A stretch of DNA of 64,000 bases, from assembly GCA_963791595.1 (NCBI GenBank), contig CAWBTF010000027.1:60569-124568 (forward strand). The letters run 5' to 3'. Made by a program: the position numbers and the translations under genes. The notes under the pieces are model-generated. The model did not search any database and was not told the DNA's origin. It saw nothing but the letters and a program-made list of their open reading frames with translations. Origin of the DNA: JAEMQF01 sp963791595 (GTDB lineage: Bacteria; Pseudomonadota; Gammaproteobacteria; Burkholderiales; Burkholderiaceae_C). Below are positions 37,428 to 47,704 of this stretch, piece after piece. Position 1 is the stretch's first letter; each line of letters begins with the position of its first letter.

Positions 37428-37817
37428 TCAGCGCCTGGCCACCATGTCGATCTCGATCCTCGCGCCCTTGGCCAGCCCGCTCACGCCCACACAGGTGCGC
37501 GCCGGGCGCTTGCCGGGCAGGAAGTAGCTCGCATACACGGTGTTCATTGCGGCGTAGTCTTCGTCGAAGTGCAGCAGATAGACGCGCACTTGCAGCACGT
37601 TGGCCAGCGTGAGGCCGCAGCCCTTCAGCACGTTTTGCAGGTTGCGCATGACCTGGTGCGTCTGCGCCTCGATGCCCTTCGGATAGGGCTCGTCGATCGA
37701 GGTCCCTGCGAACGGCATCTGGCCGGTGATGAAAACCCAGCCGTCGGCCTCGACCGCGTGGCTGAACGGGGCCACCGGGTCGGGGGCGCCGGCGATCATG
37801 TGGAAGATCGGGTTCAT
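37428..37817 (-). CDS. ridA: RidA-family protein
   Basis: This 129-residue protein has the YjgF/YER057c/UK114 fold: PFSHAVEADGWVFITGQMPF, then QVMRNLQNVLKGCGLTLANVLQVRVYL and GKRPARTCVGVSGLAKGARIEIDMVA. The arginine in PARTCV is the residue that binds the substrate carboxylate in imine deaminases of this family. RidA proteins hydrolyse reactive enamine/imine intermediates, and some members work in dedicated catabolic pathways. The ATG overlaps the panE stop by four bases, so the two are coupled. Confidence 0.88.
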   Translation of the reverse strand: MNPIFHMIAGAPDPVAPFSHAVEADGWVFITGQMPFAGTSIDEPYPKGIEAQTHQVMRNLQNVLKGCGLTLANVLQVRVYLLHFDEDYAAMNTVYASYFLPGKRPARTCVGVSGLAKGARIEIDMVARR

Positions 37818-38809
37818 GGTCGGGCATTCTCCAAGGGGTAGAGACCGTGCACGCGGCCGAACAGGCGCGTCAGGCCGAGCAGCGCGGCGATGTTCGGTGC
37901 AGCGATGTTCAGGCGCTGCGCGATCTCGTGCACCGCGCCGACGATCGCGTCGAGCTCGATCGCGCGTCCGGCATCAACGTCTTGCAGCATCGAACTGCGG
38001 AACGCGCCGAGCCTGGCGGTCACGGCGTGGCGGTCTTCGGGTGTCTGCTCGATCGCGCAGCCCAGGCGCGCGCCGATCGCGGCCGCCTCAACCATCGCCG
38101 CGCTGCAGAACTCGCGCACCAGCGGGTCGGCGAGGATGCGGTCGATCGTCGCGCCGGTGAGCGCCGAGACCGGGTTCATCGTCACGTTGCCCCACAGCTT
38201 GTACCAGATGTCGTAGCGGATGTTGGCCGAGTGCGTGGCGTCGAAGCCGGCGTGCGCCAGCAGCTCGGCGATGTGCTGCACGCGCTCGCTTTTTCCGCCG
38301 CCAGGCTCGCCGACGATCAGCCCCTGCCCCATGCGGTGCTGCACCAGGCCCGGCTCGGGCGTCGAGGTGCTCGCGTGCACGACGCAGCCGATCACCTGCG
38401 CGAACGGGATCGCCCGCGCGACCACACCGCCGGGATCGACGCTTTGCAGCGGCGCGGCGCCGACGCCTTCCATGCCCTCGCAGAACCACCACGGCACGCC
38501 GTTCATCGCCGGCAGCACCAGCGTGTGTTGGCCCAGCAGTGGCGTGATGCCTTGCGCCACCGCGGTGAGCGCCGGGCCTTTCACGGCGATGATCACCAGG
38601 TCTTGCACGCCCAGTTCGGCGGGCCGGTCGGTCGCGTGGGCCTGGGCTTGCGTCAGGGCATCGCCGCTGCGCACGCGCCAGCCGTGCTCGCGCAAGGCCG
38701 CGAGCGTCGCGCCACGAGCCACTGCGCACACCTCGGCGCGCCCGGCCGCAGCAAGCTGCGTGCCGATGAATCCGCCGATCGCGCCGGCGCCGATGATGCA
38801 GACTTTCAT
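37814..38809 (-). CDS. panE: 2-dehydropantoate 2-reductase-like oxidoreductase (PanE/ApbA family)
   Basis: This 331-residue NADPH-dependent reductase has the Rossmann motif MKVCIIGAGAIGGFIG at residues 1-16 and VKGPALTAV near 80. The catalytic region is YKLWGNVTMNPVSALTG near 205, with the conserved lysine. A glutamate/serine substrate site follows in ELDAIVGAVHEIAQRLN. PanE reduces ketopantoate in pantothenate synthesis, but the family has many paralogues in catabolic loci that reduce other 2-oxo acids. Coupling to ridA and the neighbouring catabolic genes leaves that possibility open. It is transcribed divergently from the tricorn gene across 85 bp. Confidence 0.8.
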   Translation of the reverse strand: MKVCIIGAGAIGGFIGTQLAAAGRAEVCAVARGATLAALREHGWRVRSGDALTQAQAHATDRPAELGVQDLVIIAVKGPALTAVAQGITPLLGQHTLVLPAMNGVPWWFCEGMEGVGAAPLQSVDPGGVVARAIPFAQVIGCVVHASTSTPEPGLVQHRMGQGLIVGEPGGGKSERVQHIAELLAHAGFDATHSANIRYDIWYKLWGNVTMNPVSALTGATIDRILADPLVREFCSAAMVEAAAIGARLGCAIEQTPEDRHAVTARLGAFRSSMLQDVDAGRAIELDAIVGAVHEIAQRLNIAAPNIAALLGLTRLFGRVHGLYPLENARP

Positions 38810-38894
38810 GGGAATCGAATCTCGCGCATGGGAGTCCGCGCATTCTCGCCGGGCCGGGCCATACTACGGAGGAGAACGACAACAGGAGACACGC

Positions 38895-41800
38895 ATGGGC
38901 CAGCCCAACGCCTACCTGCGCCAACCCACGCTGCGCGGCGACGACCTCGTGTTCATCGCCGACGACGACCTCTGGCATGTGCCCGCCACCGGTGGCCTGG
39001 CACGCCGCTTGACCGCAGGCCTGTCGGAACCTTCCACTCCGTGCCTATCGCCCGACGGCCATTGGCTCGCGTACGTGGGCCGCGACGAGCAGCACCCCGA
39101 GGTGTATCTCATGCCCGCGCAAGGCGGCCCGGCGCGGCGCATGACCTGGCTCGGCCCCGACGTGCTGGTGCGCGGCTGGACGCCCGACGGCCAGATCGTC
39201 TTCGTCACGACCCACGGCCAGCCGTTCTTCCGCAACTACCGCGCGTTCACGATAGACGTGCAATGGCGGCCTGCCGCGCGAACTGCCGCTCGGCCAGGTG
39301 AACCACCTCGCGTTCGGGCCGGGCGATGCGAAAGTCATCGGCCGCAACACCGCCGACCCGGCGCGCTGGAAGCGTTACCGCGGCGGCACGGCCGGGCACT
39401 TGTGGATCGACGCGAGCGGCAGCGGGACGTTTCGGCGCATGAGTGAATTGCCGGGCAACGTGACGAGCCCGATGTGGCTCGGCTCACGCATCTACTTTCT
39501 GTCGGACGCGCAAGGCGTGGGCAACCTGTATTCGTGCCGGCCCGACGGCAGCGACCCGCGGCGCCACAGCGACCACGACGATTTCTACGCGCGCCATGCG
39601 CAAAGCGACGGCCGGCGCATCGTCTACCAGTGCGGTGCCGACCTCTGGCTGTTCGATCCAGCGAGCGACAGCACGGCCCGCATCAACATCCAACTACACG
39701 GCCACCGCACGCAGGCGGCGCGCAAGTTCGTCGCGGCCACTGAACACCTGGGCGGATTCCAACTCCACCCGCAAGGCCACAGCGTCGCACTCGACGCACG
39801 CGGCAAGCTCTACTCGATGGCGCTCTGGGAAGGCGCGGTGCGCCAGCACGGCCAGGCCGACGGCGTGCGCTACCGCCACGGCCAGTGGCTCGCCGACGGC
39901 ACCACGCTCGTCGGCGTGAGCGACGCCACGGGCGAAGAGCGCATCGACGTGTTCGACGGCACCACGACGCGCACCCTGCCGTGGGACGTGGGGCGCGTGC
40001 TCACGCTGCGCGCCGCGCCGCGGGGAAAAAGCATCGCTTTCTCGAACCACCGCAACGAAGTCTGGATCGGCGACGTGGCAAGCGGCACGCTCACGCGCGT
40101 CGACCACAGCGATGCCGGCCGCAGCGAAGACCTGGCGTGGTCGGCCGACGCTTCATTCCTCGCCTACACCTACTGGAGCAGCGCGCGCCATGTCGCGATC
40201 AAGCTGCACCAGGTGGGCAGCGGCAGCAGCGTGCTCGTCACGCATCCCGAGTTCGAGGACTCCTGCCCTGCCTTCGACCCCGAAGGGCGCTACCTCTACT
40301 TCATCTCGGTGCGCACCTTCGACCCGGTGTACGACGCGGTGCAGTTCGAGCTGAGTTTCCCGCGCGCGGCGCGGCCTTACCTGATCGCCTTGCAGGCCGG
40401 CGCGGCGCCGCCGTTCGAGCCGGCGCCGAAGGGCTTGAAGGCCGAGCCGGGCGGCGGCGCCGCGGCGAAAGCAACGACCGAGGCCACCACGCCGCTGCGA
40501 ATCGATCTCGACGGCATCGCGCAGCGAGTCGCGCCGTTCCCGGTGCCGGAAAACCGCTTCGGCCAGATCGCCGGTGCAAGCGGCGGCAAAGTCGTCTGGA
40601 CCGTGCTGCCGATCGCCGGCGCGCATGGGCGCGGCGGCCACAAGGAGTCGCCGGGCCGGCTCGAAGTGTTCGACTTCGCGACGCTGCACGCCGAGACGCT
40701 GCTGGAGAAGGCCGACGCCTTCACGCTCGCCGCCGACCACGCGACGCTGCTGGTTCGCGAAGGCAAGAGGCTGCGCGCGGTTTCCGTCGACCGCAAGCGC
40801 GAGACCGAGCCCGCGGCGAACTCGGACGAGCCTTCGCGCAAGACCGGCTGGATCGACCTCGCGCGCGTGCGCGTCTCAGTCGAGCCGCTTCTGGAGTGGC
40901 GCCAGATGCTGCGCGAGGTGTGGCGCTTGCAGCGCGACCAGTTCTGGGTGGCCGACATGTCAGGCGTCGACTGGGACGCGGTGTACGCGCGCTACGAACC
41001 ACTGCTGGAACGCGTGGCGACGCGCGCCGAACTGTCGGACCTGATCTGGGAGCTGCAAGGCGAGCTCGGCACTTCGCACGCCTACGAAATGGGCGGCGAC
41101 CACCGGCGCCCACCGCCGCTCACGTTGGGCCATCTGGCGGCGCAACTGCGCTTCATCGAAGCCGACGGCAGCTATGAGATCACGCGCATCGTCAACGGTG
41201 ATCCGTGGGACGGGCATGCCGACTCACCGCTGAACGCCGTGGGCGTGCGCGCGCGCGTCGGCGAGCGCATCGTCGCGGTGAACGGCCAACGCGTGTCGCG
41301 CGAGGTGCCGCCGCAGGCCCTGCTCGTGCACCAGGCCGGCGCGAAGGTGGAGTTGACGCTGGCCAGCGGCAGCGGCGATGCGACGACGACGCGCAACGTG
41401 CTGATCACCGCGCTCGCCGACCCGGTGCCCGCGTTCTACCGCGAGTGGGTCGAAGCCAAGCGCGCCTGGGTGCACGAACAATCGGGCGGGCGCGTCGGCT
41501 ACTTCCACCTGCCCGACATGATGTCGGCCGGCTTCGCCGAATTCCACCGCTACTTCCGCAGCGAATGCGACCGCGCCGCGCTGATCGTCGACGTGCGCTA
41601 CAACCGCGGCGGGCATGTCTCGGCGCTGCTGCTCGAGAAGGTGGCACGCAAGCGCATCGGCTACGACCTGTCGCGCTGGGGCCGGCCCGAGCCCTACCCG
41701 AGCGAAGCCGTCGCCGGCCCGGTGGTGGCGCTGGCCAACGAACACGCGGGTTCCGACGGCGACATCTTCTCCCACGGCTTCAAGCTGATGGGCATCGGCC

Positions 41801-42120
41801 CGCTGGTGGGAACGCGCACCTGGGGCGGCGTGATCGGCATCTGGCCGCGCCACCCGCTGGTGGACGGCACCGAGACGACGCAGCCCGAGTTCTCGTTCTG
41901 GTTCAAGGACGTCGGCTGGGGTGTGGAGAACCACGGCACCGACCCGACGATCGAGGTCGACAACGCCCCGCAAGACGCCGCTGCCGGCCACGACCGCCAG
42001 CTCGAAGTGGCGCTCGCCACTGCGCTCGGTTTGATCGAGCGCCAAGGCGCGGGCCAACCCGAATTCGGGCCGCGGCCGCGCTTGGCGCGCTCGCCATTGC
42101 CACCGCGCGCGCCGCGCTGA
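38895..42120 (+). CDS. tricorn-protease homologue (S41 family), one frameshift
   Basis: This protein has about 1075 residues. The N-terminal two thirds are WD-like beta-propellers (repeats such as LSPDGHWLAYVGRDEQHPEVYLM and SADASFLAYTYWSS). They are followed by the tricorn core, a PDZ domain (VGERIVAVNGQ) and the S41 catalytic region. LGTSHAYEMGGDHR matches the Ser-His pair and NEHAGSDGDIFSHGFK the nucleophile loop of tricorn. There is no signal peptide, so it should be cytosolic and trim peptides. One extra C near 39261 shifts the frame between AFTID and NGGLPRELPLG. An AGGAGA ribosome site supports the 38895 start. ECH follows 26 bases later. Confidence 0.87.
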
Positions 42121-42146
42121 ACCGATCCCCATTTCGATCGACACCC

Positions 42147-43034
42147 ATGGACATCGCCGCTTTGCAAACCATCCGCTACGACGTGCTCGATGGCATCGCC
42201 ACGCTCACGCTGAACCGCCCGGAAAAGCTCAACGCGTTCACGGCGCAGATGCGCGACGAGATGATCGCCGCGTTCGATGAGACCGACCGCGACGACGCGG
42301 TGCGCGCCGTCATCGTCACCGGCGCGGGCCGGGCGTTTTGCGCGGGGGCCGACTTGTCTTCGGCCGGCGGCAGCACGTTCGACTATGCGAGCCGGCGCGA
42401 CGCGCTGCGCGAAGAAACCAAGGTCGGCGACGTCTACCGCGACGGCGGCGGCCTCGTCACGCTGCGCATCTACCGCAGCCTGAAGCCGGTGATCGGCGCA
42501 ATCAACGGTGCGGCGGTGGGCATCGGCGTGACGATGCAGTTGCCGATGGACATTCGCATCGCCAGCGCCGACGCGCGTTTCGGCTTCGTGTTCGCGCGGC
42601 GCGGCATCGTGCCTGAGGCGGCGTCGAGCTGGTTCCTGCCCCGGCTCGTGGGAATGCAGACCGCGCTCGAATGGTGCATGTCAGGGCGCATCTTCCCGGC
42701 GCAGGAAGCACTGGAGCGCGGCCTGGTGCGCAGCCTGCATGCGCCGGGCGAACTGCTCGGCGCCGCACGCGCACTGGCGCTGGAGATGACGCAGCACAGC
42801 GCCCCGGCATCGGTGGCGATGACGCGCCAGATGCTGTGGCGCATGGCCGGTGCCGAGCACCCGATGCACGCGCACCGCCTGGACAGCCGCGCGATCCAGG
42901 CGCGTGGGCGCTCCGGCGACGCGCGCGAAGGCGTTGCCTCGTTCCTGGAGAAGCGAGCCGCGGCCTGGCCGGACCGCGTGAGCCGCGACATGCCAGGCTT
43001 CTTCGATTGGGGCTCGGCGCCGCCGTTCGAGTAG
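42147..43034 (+). CDS. enoyl-CoA hydratase/isomerase family protein
   Basis: This 295-residue crotonase-fold protein has LNRPEKLNAFTAQM near residue 25, the oxyanion-hole segment GAGRAFCAGADL near 65 and INGAAVGIGVTMQLPMDIRIAS near 118. The FARRGIVPEAASSWFLPRLVG segment carries the acidic residue that acts in hydration. It would hydrate or isomerise an enoyl-CoA. The C-terminus MPGFFDWGSAPPFE is noteworthy because the same coding sequence recurs as a fragment at 56006-56053. It is convergent with the lyase-containing block. The natural substrate is unknown. Confidence 0.9.
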   Translation: MDIAALQTIRYDVLDGIATLTLNRPEKLNAFTAQMRDEMIAAFDETDRDDAVRAVIVTGAGRAFCAGADLSSAGGSTFDYASRRDALREETKVGDVYRDGGGLVTLRIYRSLKPVIGAINGAAVGIGVTMQLPMDIRIASADARFGFVFARRGIVPEAASSWFLPRLVGMQTALEWCMSGRIFPAQEALERGLVRSLHAPGELLGAARALALEMTQHSAPASVAMTRQMLWRMAGAEHPMHAHRLDSRAIQARGRSGDAREGVASFLEKRAAAWPDRVSRDMPGFFDWGSAPPFE

Positions 43035-43125
43035 CGCTGTACACGGGCGGCAACTCCTTCGTCAGCGGCCAGACGACCGAGCGGGTGCCCAGGCATCGCC
43101 TTGGTCGCGCCTCGGTCTTCGTGCG

Positions 43126-43983
43126 CTACTCGTAACGCTTGCCCAGCGCCAGCAACTCCGGCGTCCCGATCGCCGCGTTCAGCCCATCGAAGTCGAGCAT
43201 GCGCGCGCTCCAGGGCGCGGTGCTGCCGTGGCTCTTCAGGCTCGCGTAGTAGCCCGCCAGCGCGTGCGCCACGGCACGCACCGTGCCGCCGGGAAAGATG
43301 ACGATGCGAAAGCCGCGCGCGCCGAGTTCGTCCGCACTTTGCACAGGCGTCTTGCCACCCTCCACCATGTTGGCCAGCAGCGGCACGCGCTGCGCGAAAC
43401 GTCGGCAGGCGGCGTCCATCTGCGGCGCAGTGCGCAACGCTTCGATGAACAACGCGTCCACGCCACAGTCGAGGTAGGCTTGCGCGCGGTCCAGCGCGCT
43501 GGCGAGGCCTTCCACCGCGAGCGCGTCGGTGCGCGCCAGGATCAGCGTGTCTTGGCTCGCGCGCGCGTCGAGCGCGGCGCGCAGCTTGCCGCACATCTCG
43601 GCCACCGGGATCACGCTCTTGCCGTCGAGGTGGCCGCAGCGCTTCGGGAAGGTCTGGTCTTCGATCTGGATCATCGCGGCGCCGGCGCGCTCGAAGCCGC
43701 GCACGGTGCGCTGCACGTTGAGTGCGTTGCCGAAGCCCGTGTCGGCGTCGACGATGACAGGCAGATCCACGCGCTCGGCAATGCGCGCCAGCGTATCTTC
43801 GACTTCGGTGAAGGTGGTGAGACCGACGTCGGAGCGCGCGAGGCGCGTGTAGGCGATCGACGCGCCGGACAGGTACAGCGCCTCGAAGCCCGCCGTCTGC
43901 GCGAGGTGCGCCGACAGCGCGTCGTACACGCCCGGAGCGAGCAGCGGATGCGGCTGCGCGAGGCGTTGTTTGAGTGTCGTCAT
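43126..43983 (-). CDS. isocitrate lyase/PEP mutase superfamily C-C lyase
   Basis: This 285-residue TIM-barrel lyase has LYLSGASIAYTRLARSDVGL, VDADTGFGNALNVQRTV (magnesium-binding aspartates) and IEDQTFPKRCGHLDGKSVIP, which carries the KRCGH catalytic loop of the superfamily. Relatives cleave 2-methylisocitrate, 2,3-dimethylmalate, citramalate-like acids or oxaloacetate. Here the gene ends a - strand block that also encodes LeuC/LeuD-like hydro-lyase subunits. That favours a role as an alkylmalate-type lyase giving pyruvate plus a second acid, in the manner of 2,3-dimethylmalate lyase. The exact substrate cannot be read from the sequence. Confidence 0.85.
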   Translation of the reverse strand: MTTLKQRLAQPHPLLAPGVYDALSAHLAQTAGFEALYLSGASIAYTRLARSDVGLTTFTEVEDTLARIAERVDLPVIVDADTGFGNALNVQRTVRGFERAGAAMIQIEDQTFPKRCGHLDGKSVIPVAEMCGKLRAALDARASQDTLILARTDALAVEGLASALDRAQAYLDCGVDALFIEALRTAPQMDAACRRFAQRVPLLANMVEGGKTPVQSADELGARGFRIVIFPGGTVRAVAHALAGYYASLKSHGSTAPWSARMLDFDGLNAAIGTPELLALGKRYE

Positions 43984-44018
43984 CCTGTGTCCTTCCGCGC
44001 TTCGCTCGTCGGCGGCGT

Positions 44019-45371
44019 TCAGAGATCGCTCAGCAGCTGCGCTGCCGTGCGCGCGGCAATGAAGCCGCCCGCCACCGCGCTGAGCAAGCCGTTGCCCGAC
44101 AGATAGCCCCACACCGCGTTGCCCGAGACGCCGCGCGCCGCGCCTCCCGCCGCCAGCAGGTTCGGGAACGACGCGCCGTCTTGCCGCAGGACGCGGCAAT
44201 CGGCATCGATGTCGAGGCCGCCCTGCGTGTGAAACAAGGCACCCGTCACCTTGATTGCGCAGTAAGGTGGCACGAGGCGTGTTCCCTCGAGGGTGTGCGC
44301 CAGCACGTCGGCCGCGCAGCCGATCATTGCCGCAAGCGATTCCACATCCGCGGCGTGGCGAACCGCACCCGCGGCCTCGGCCGCGACGAAGTCGGGAAAA
44401 CCGCGGCCCAACGCGAGCAGACGCTGATCGAACACGTTCCAGGCCATGCCACCGGGTTGTTGGAGCACTTGCACCGAGGCCTCGGAGTAGCCCGCCGTCT
44501 CGTCGTGAAAGCGCCGGCCCTCGCGGTTGACCTGCACGCCGCCTTCCATCATCAAGGCCCAGGTGATGAGCGCGCCCTGCGGCACGGCCCATGAGCCGTG
44601 GCCCTGGTAGCCGCCCAGGTCCGCCAGGCGCGCGCCGAGCTGCTCGCCCCAGCGCAGCGCGCAGCCGTCGTTGCCGGCGTGGCCTGCAAAGAAGGCGCCA
44701 TGCATCTCGGGCAAGTGCTCGCGCACCAGGTCCGGGTTGCCGCCGAAGCCGTTGCAGGCCAGCAGCAGCACGCGGCACGCCAGGTGTTCCAGCGCGCCGC
44801 CGGGGCGCTCACTGCCAACGCCGAGCACGCGACCCTGGGCATCGCACCACAGCTCGCGCACGAGTGAGCGCGGCAGCACGCTGGCGCCGCTGCGGGCGGC
44901 CGCGCTGTCCAGCGCACCCATCAGCGCGGCACCGCTGCGTTGCGCCAGCGTGTGCATGCGCAGCACCGAGTGGCCGGGGTAGAGAAATCCGTCCAGCAAC
45001 TGAAACGCCAGGCCATGGCGCGTTTGCAATGCGTCGATGGCGGGGGCGATCGCGCCGGTGTACGCCGCCACCAGGTGCGCCGCGGCCGTGCCCTTCGCCT
45101 TGGCCTGGATGTCGGCGGCAAAGCGCGCCGCGCTGTCGTCGCGCACGCCGGCGGCGCGCTGCGTCGCCGTTGCCGCGGCCGGGATGAAGCCTGAGGACAG
45201 CGCCGTCGAACCGTGCGCACTCGCGTCGCGTTCGAGCAGCACGCAATCGATGCCGGCATCGCGCAGCATCAGCGCGGCGGTGAGGCCGCAGGCCCCGGCG
45301 CCGACGATGGCCACCGGCACCTCGGGCGCGCCCGCAGGCATTTGCGCGGCGCGAATGACGCTCGGGTTCAC
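44019..45371 (-). CDS. FAD-dependent oxidoreductase, fumarate reductase/TcuA type
   Basis: This 450-residue flavoprotein has the N-terminal dinucleotide motif VAIVGAGACGLTAALML near residue 22 and VLLERDASAHGSTALSSGFIPAA. The C-terminal FAD contact is GALFHTQGGLDIDADCRVL...AAGGAARGVSG. The fold is that of soluble fumarate reductases, tricarballylate dehydrogenase and 3-ketosteroid dehydrogenases, which add or remove hydrogen across a C-C bond next to a carboxylate or ketone. There is no signal peptide. The GTG start overlaps the amidohydrolase stop (GTGA). In this block it may introduce or reduce the double bond acted on by the LeuCD-like hydro-lyase. Confidence 0.84.
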   Translation of the reverse strand: MNPSVIRAAQMPAGAPEVPVAIVGAGACGLTAALMLRDAGIDCVLLERDASAHGSTALSSGFIPAAATATQRAAGVRDDSAARFAADIQAKAKGTAAAHLVAAYTGAIAPAIDALQTRHGLAFQLLDGFLYPGHSVLRMHTLAQRSGAALMGALDSAAARSGASVLPRSLVRELWCDAQGRVLGVGSERPGGALEHLACRVLLLACNGFGGNPDLVREHLPEMHGAFFAGHAGNDGCALRWGEQLGARLADLGGYQGHGSWAVPQGALITWALMMEGGVQVNREGRRFHDETAGYSEASVQVLQQPGGMAWNVFDQRLLALGRGFPDFVAAEAAGAVRHAADVESLAAMIGCAADVLAHTLEGTRLVPPYCAIKVTGALFHTQGGLDIDADCRVLRQDGASFPNLLAAGGAARGVSGNAVWGYLSGNGLLSAVAGGFIAARTAAQLLSDL

Positions 45372-46840
45372 GCCGTGGGCCGGTGCAGGTACTTCCCGCG
45401 CGGCTTGCCGATCACCTGGCCGTCTTCAAAGATCTTCATGCCGCGCAGAAACGTCGCATCGACACGCGCCGACATCTCCAGCCCTTCGAACGGCGTGTAG
45501 CCTTGCGTGGATGGCGAGTCCTTGGCACGAATCGTCCACGTGCACGCCGGGTCGACGATGGCGATGTCGGCGTCGAAGCCCTCGCCCAAGTCGCCCTTGC
45601 GGTTCAAGCCGTAACGCTGCGCCGGGTTCCAACTCGTCACGCGCGCCATGTGGTTGTAGCCCATGCCGCGCTTGGCGCCTTCGCTCACCAGAGCCGGCAG
45701 CAGGTATTCGGTGCCGCCGAAGCCGCTCTTGGCCATCCAGATGTTGCCGAAGTACTTGGCCGGGATCTTCATCTCGTGGCGGCAGCAGGCGTGGTCGCTC
45801 ACCACCCAATCCAGCTCGCCGGCGAGCAGCGCCTCCCACAGGAATTCAACGTCTTCGCGCGGGCGGATCGGCGGGTTCACTTTGGCCAGCTCGGCGGCCT
45901 TGGACGTCACGTCGAGCATCAAGTGGCCGATCGTCACTTCGCGCCGGAAGTCGATGTGCGGAAACACTTCCGCCATCATCATCGCCGCCTGCACCGCCTT
46001 GCGCGAGCTCAGATGCAGCAGGTTGATATTGGGCAGCGCGGTCTCGTGCGCGAGGTAGGCGGCGATGAACACCGCCAGGCCTTCCGAGTGCGGCGGGCGC
46101 GACGCGCTGTACGCCGCCAGCCCCTTCATCGACTTGTCTTTCTCGACGATCTTCGTGTAGGCGGTCATCACCTCCGCCGTCTCGCAGTGCAGCGACAGCG
46201 AAATCTGCTTCGCGCGCTCGGGCATCCGCTCGCGCGCCGCCTGAATGCCGCGCATCGTGAACTCGAAATGCGCGTAGTCGTAGCGCTCGTCCTTGCCGAT
46301 CATCAGGAACTCGCGCTGCGAATCGCTCGCGCCGTGCAGACCGTGCGAGCCGTAGAACATGAAGATCTTGAAACTCGATACGCCGTGCTTGTCGATCAGC
46401 ATCGGGATTTCGTCGATGTGCTCGGCACTCATCGGCGCCAGGTGGTAGCCGTAGTCCACATGGAACCGGTCCTGGCTCAGCTTCAGCACTTCGGGGAAGA
46501 ACTTCTTGTACGGCCCGCCCTTGTTCAGGTAGTACTGGCCGGTGCGGAAGTAGTTCAGCGACGAGGTCACACCGCCCATCGCCGCGGCCTTGCTCTCGCT
46601 GACGGCGTCTTCGGCGAGCGGCGAGTAGATGCCGCTGTGCATGTGCGCGTCCACCACGCCGGGGAAGGCCAGGCGGCCGCGGCCGTCGAACACGGCCTTG
46701 GCGCTGGTGGCGTCGATGGCCGGCGCGAGCTTCGCGACCTTGCCGTCCCGCACCGCGATGTCGGACTCGTGCACCGCGTTGCCGTGCGGGCGCACGACGC
46801 GCACATTCTTGATCAGCAGGTCGTAGTCGGGCTTGCTCAT
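45368..46840 (-). CDS. hydantoinase/dihydropyrimidinase-like cyclic amidohydrolase
   Basis: This 490-residue amidohydrolase has the metal-binding HMH motif (FPGVVDAHMHSG) near residue 62. A probable carboxylated lysine lies in SSFKIFMFYGSHG. Metal histidines lie in LSLHCETAE and INLLHLSSRKA, and the catalytic aspartate in DWVVSDHACC. Family members open cyclic amides such as hydantoins, dihydropyrimidines, allantoin or cyclic imides. Position in a block with an M20 amidase, a hydro-lyase and a C-C lyase suggests ring opening of a cyclic amide or imide as the entry step. The ATG overlaps the LeuD-like stop. Confidence 0.87.
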   Translation of the reverse strand: MSKPDYDLLIKNVRVVRPHGNAVHESDIAVRDGKVAKLAPAIDATSAKAVFDGRGRLAFPGVVDAHMHSGIYSPLAEDAVSESKAAAMGGVTSSLNYFRTGQYYLNKGGPYKKFFPEVLKLSQDRFHVDYGYHLAPMSAEHIDEIPMLIDKHGVSSFKIFMFYGSHGLHGASDSQREFLMIGKDERYDYAHFEFTMRGIQAARERMPERAKQISLSLHCETAEVMTAYTKIVEKDKSMKGLAAYSASRPPHSEGLAVFIAAYLAHETALPNINLLHLSSRKAVQAAMMMAEVFPHIDFRREVTIGHLMLDVTSKAAELAKVNPPIRPREDVEFLWEALLAGELDWVVSDHACCRHEMKIPAKYFGNIWMAKSGFGGTEYLLPALVSEGAKRGMGYNHMARVTSWNPAQRYGLNRKGDLGEGFDADIAIVDPACTWTIRAKDSPSTQGYTPFEGLEMSARVDATFLRGMKIFEDGQVIGKPRGKYLHRPTA

Positions 46841-47328
46841 GGAGTCTCCGGGCTTGGGTTGAAGCGTTGTTCGAGTTGTGGCAGCAGGCCGCCGGCCTGT
46901 GCCATGTCGAGCAGGAAGGCGGGGATCGGTTCGCACTCGAGCGTGCTGCCGTCGGCGCGGGTGATGCGGGCGGCGCGCGCGTCGACTTGAATGCGTTCGC
47001 CTTCTTCGATTGACTCTGCCCGCGGGCAAGTGAGCAGCAGCAGGCCCACGTTGAACGCATTGCGAAAGAACAGCCCCGCGTAGGACGGCGCGATCACCAC
47101 CCCCACGCCCAGGTGCACGAGCACGCTGGCCGCTTGTTCGCGCGACGAGCCGATGCCAAAGCGCGGGCCGGCGACGACCACGTCGCCGCGCCGCACTTCG
47201 AGCGCGAACTCCGGGCGCAGCGTCTCCAGGCAATGCCGCGCCGTGACGTCGATGCCGTGTTTCATCGTCGCGCCCGGCGCCAGTTGGTCGGTGTCCACTT
47301 CGGCGGGCAGGCGCCAGACCCGGCTCAT
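46837..47328 (-). CDS. LeuD-like small subunit of an aconitase-family hydro-lyase
   Basis: This 163-residue swivel domain has the N-terminal DTDQLAPG and the signature GPRFGIGSSREQA at residues 54-66, whose arginine and serines bind the substrate carboxylates. It pairs with the LeuC-like protein encoded 900 bp upstream to make a dehydratase/hydratase. In leucine synthesis the partners isomerise isopropylmalate, but this context is catabolic. Maleate hydratase, citraconate hydratase and 2,3-dimethylmalate dehydratase are built the same way. The large and small subunit genes are unusually far apart because of two hairpin elements between them. Confidence 0.86.
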   Translation of the reverse strand: MSRVWRLPAEVDTDQLAPGATMKHGIDVTARHCLETLRPEFALEVRRGDVVVAGPRFGIGSSREQAASVLVHLGVGVVIAPSYAGLFFRNAFNVGLLLLTCPRAESIEEGERIQVDARAARITRADGSTLECEPIPAFLLDMAQAGGLLPQLEQRFNPSPETP

Positions 47329-47451
47329 TTCAGTTCTCCACGGCGCTTCGCACGACCCGCGACATGCGAGACGCCGATGTTGTTTGAGGAACCGTCTTCG
47401 GCCCGATGCTGCCGTTCGTGTGGGTTCGCTTCTTCGCGTCAGCGTCGGCGC

Positions 47452-47704
47452 GACGCGGCAGGCGGCACCCGGTGGGGCCTGGCGGGGGCTCATGCCGGGG
47501 CGGTCGGCGCTGCGCGCCGACTCCACTGCGCTGCTCGACTTGGAGTCGCGCCGCGAACTCGCTTCGTTCGCTGCGCTCACTACGCTCAAACATGCGCGGC
47601 GAGTCAGTTTTGGATGCGCGCTGCGCGCGCCGACTCCAAGTCTGCGCTGCTCGTCGCCCCAGAAATCGCCCCCACCTGGCCCCACCGGGTGCCGCCTGCC
47701 GCGC
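47452..47704 (-). repeat. hairpin repeat element, copy 1
   Basis: A ~253-bp element bounded by terminal inverted repeats: 47452-47489 and 47668-47704 share 26 contiguous complementary bases plus 8 of the next 10. A second nested stem is a perfect 12-bp pair, 47537-47548 with 47631-47642. Its core (47582-47603) is the reverse complement of the core of copy 2. The size and terminal repeats resemble a non-autonomous MITE-like element, but no target-site duplication is evident. Confidence 0.75.
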
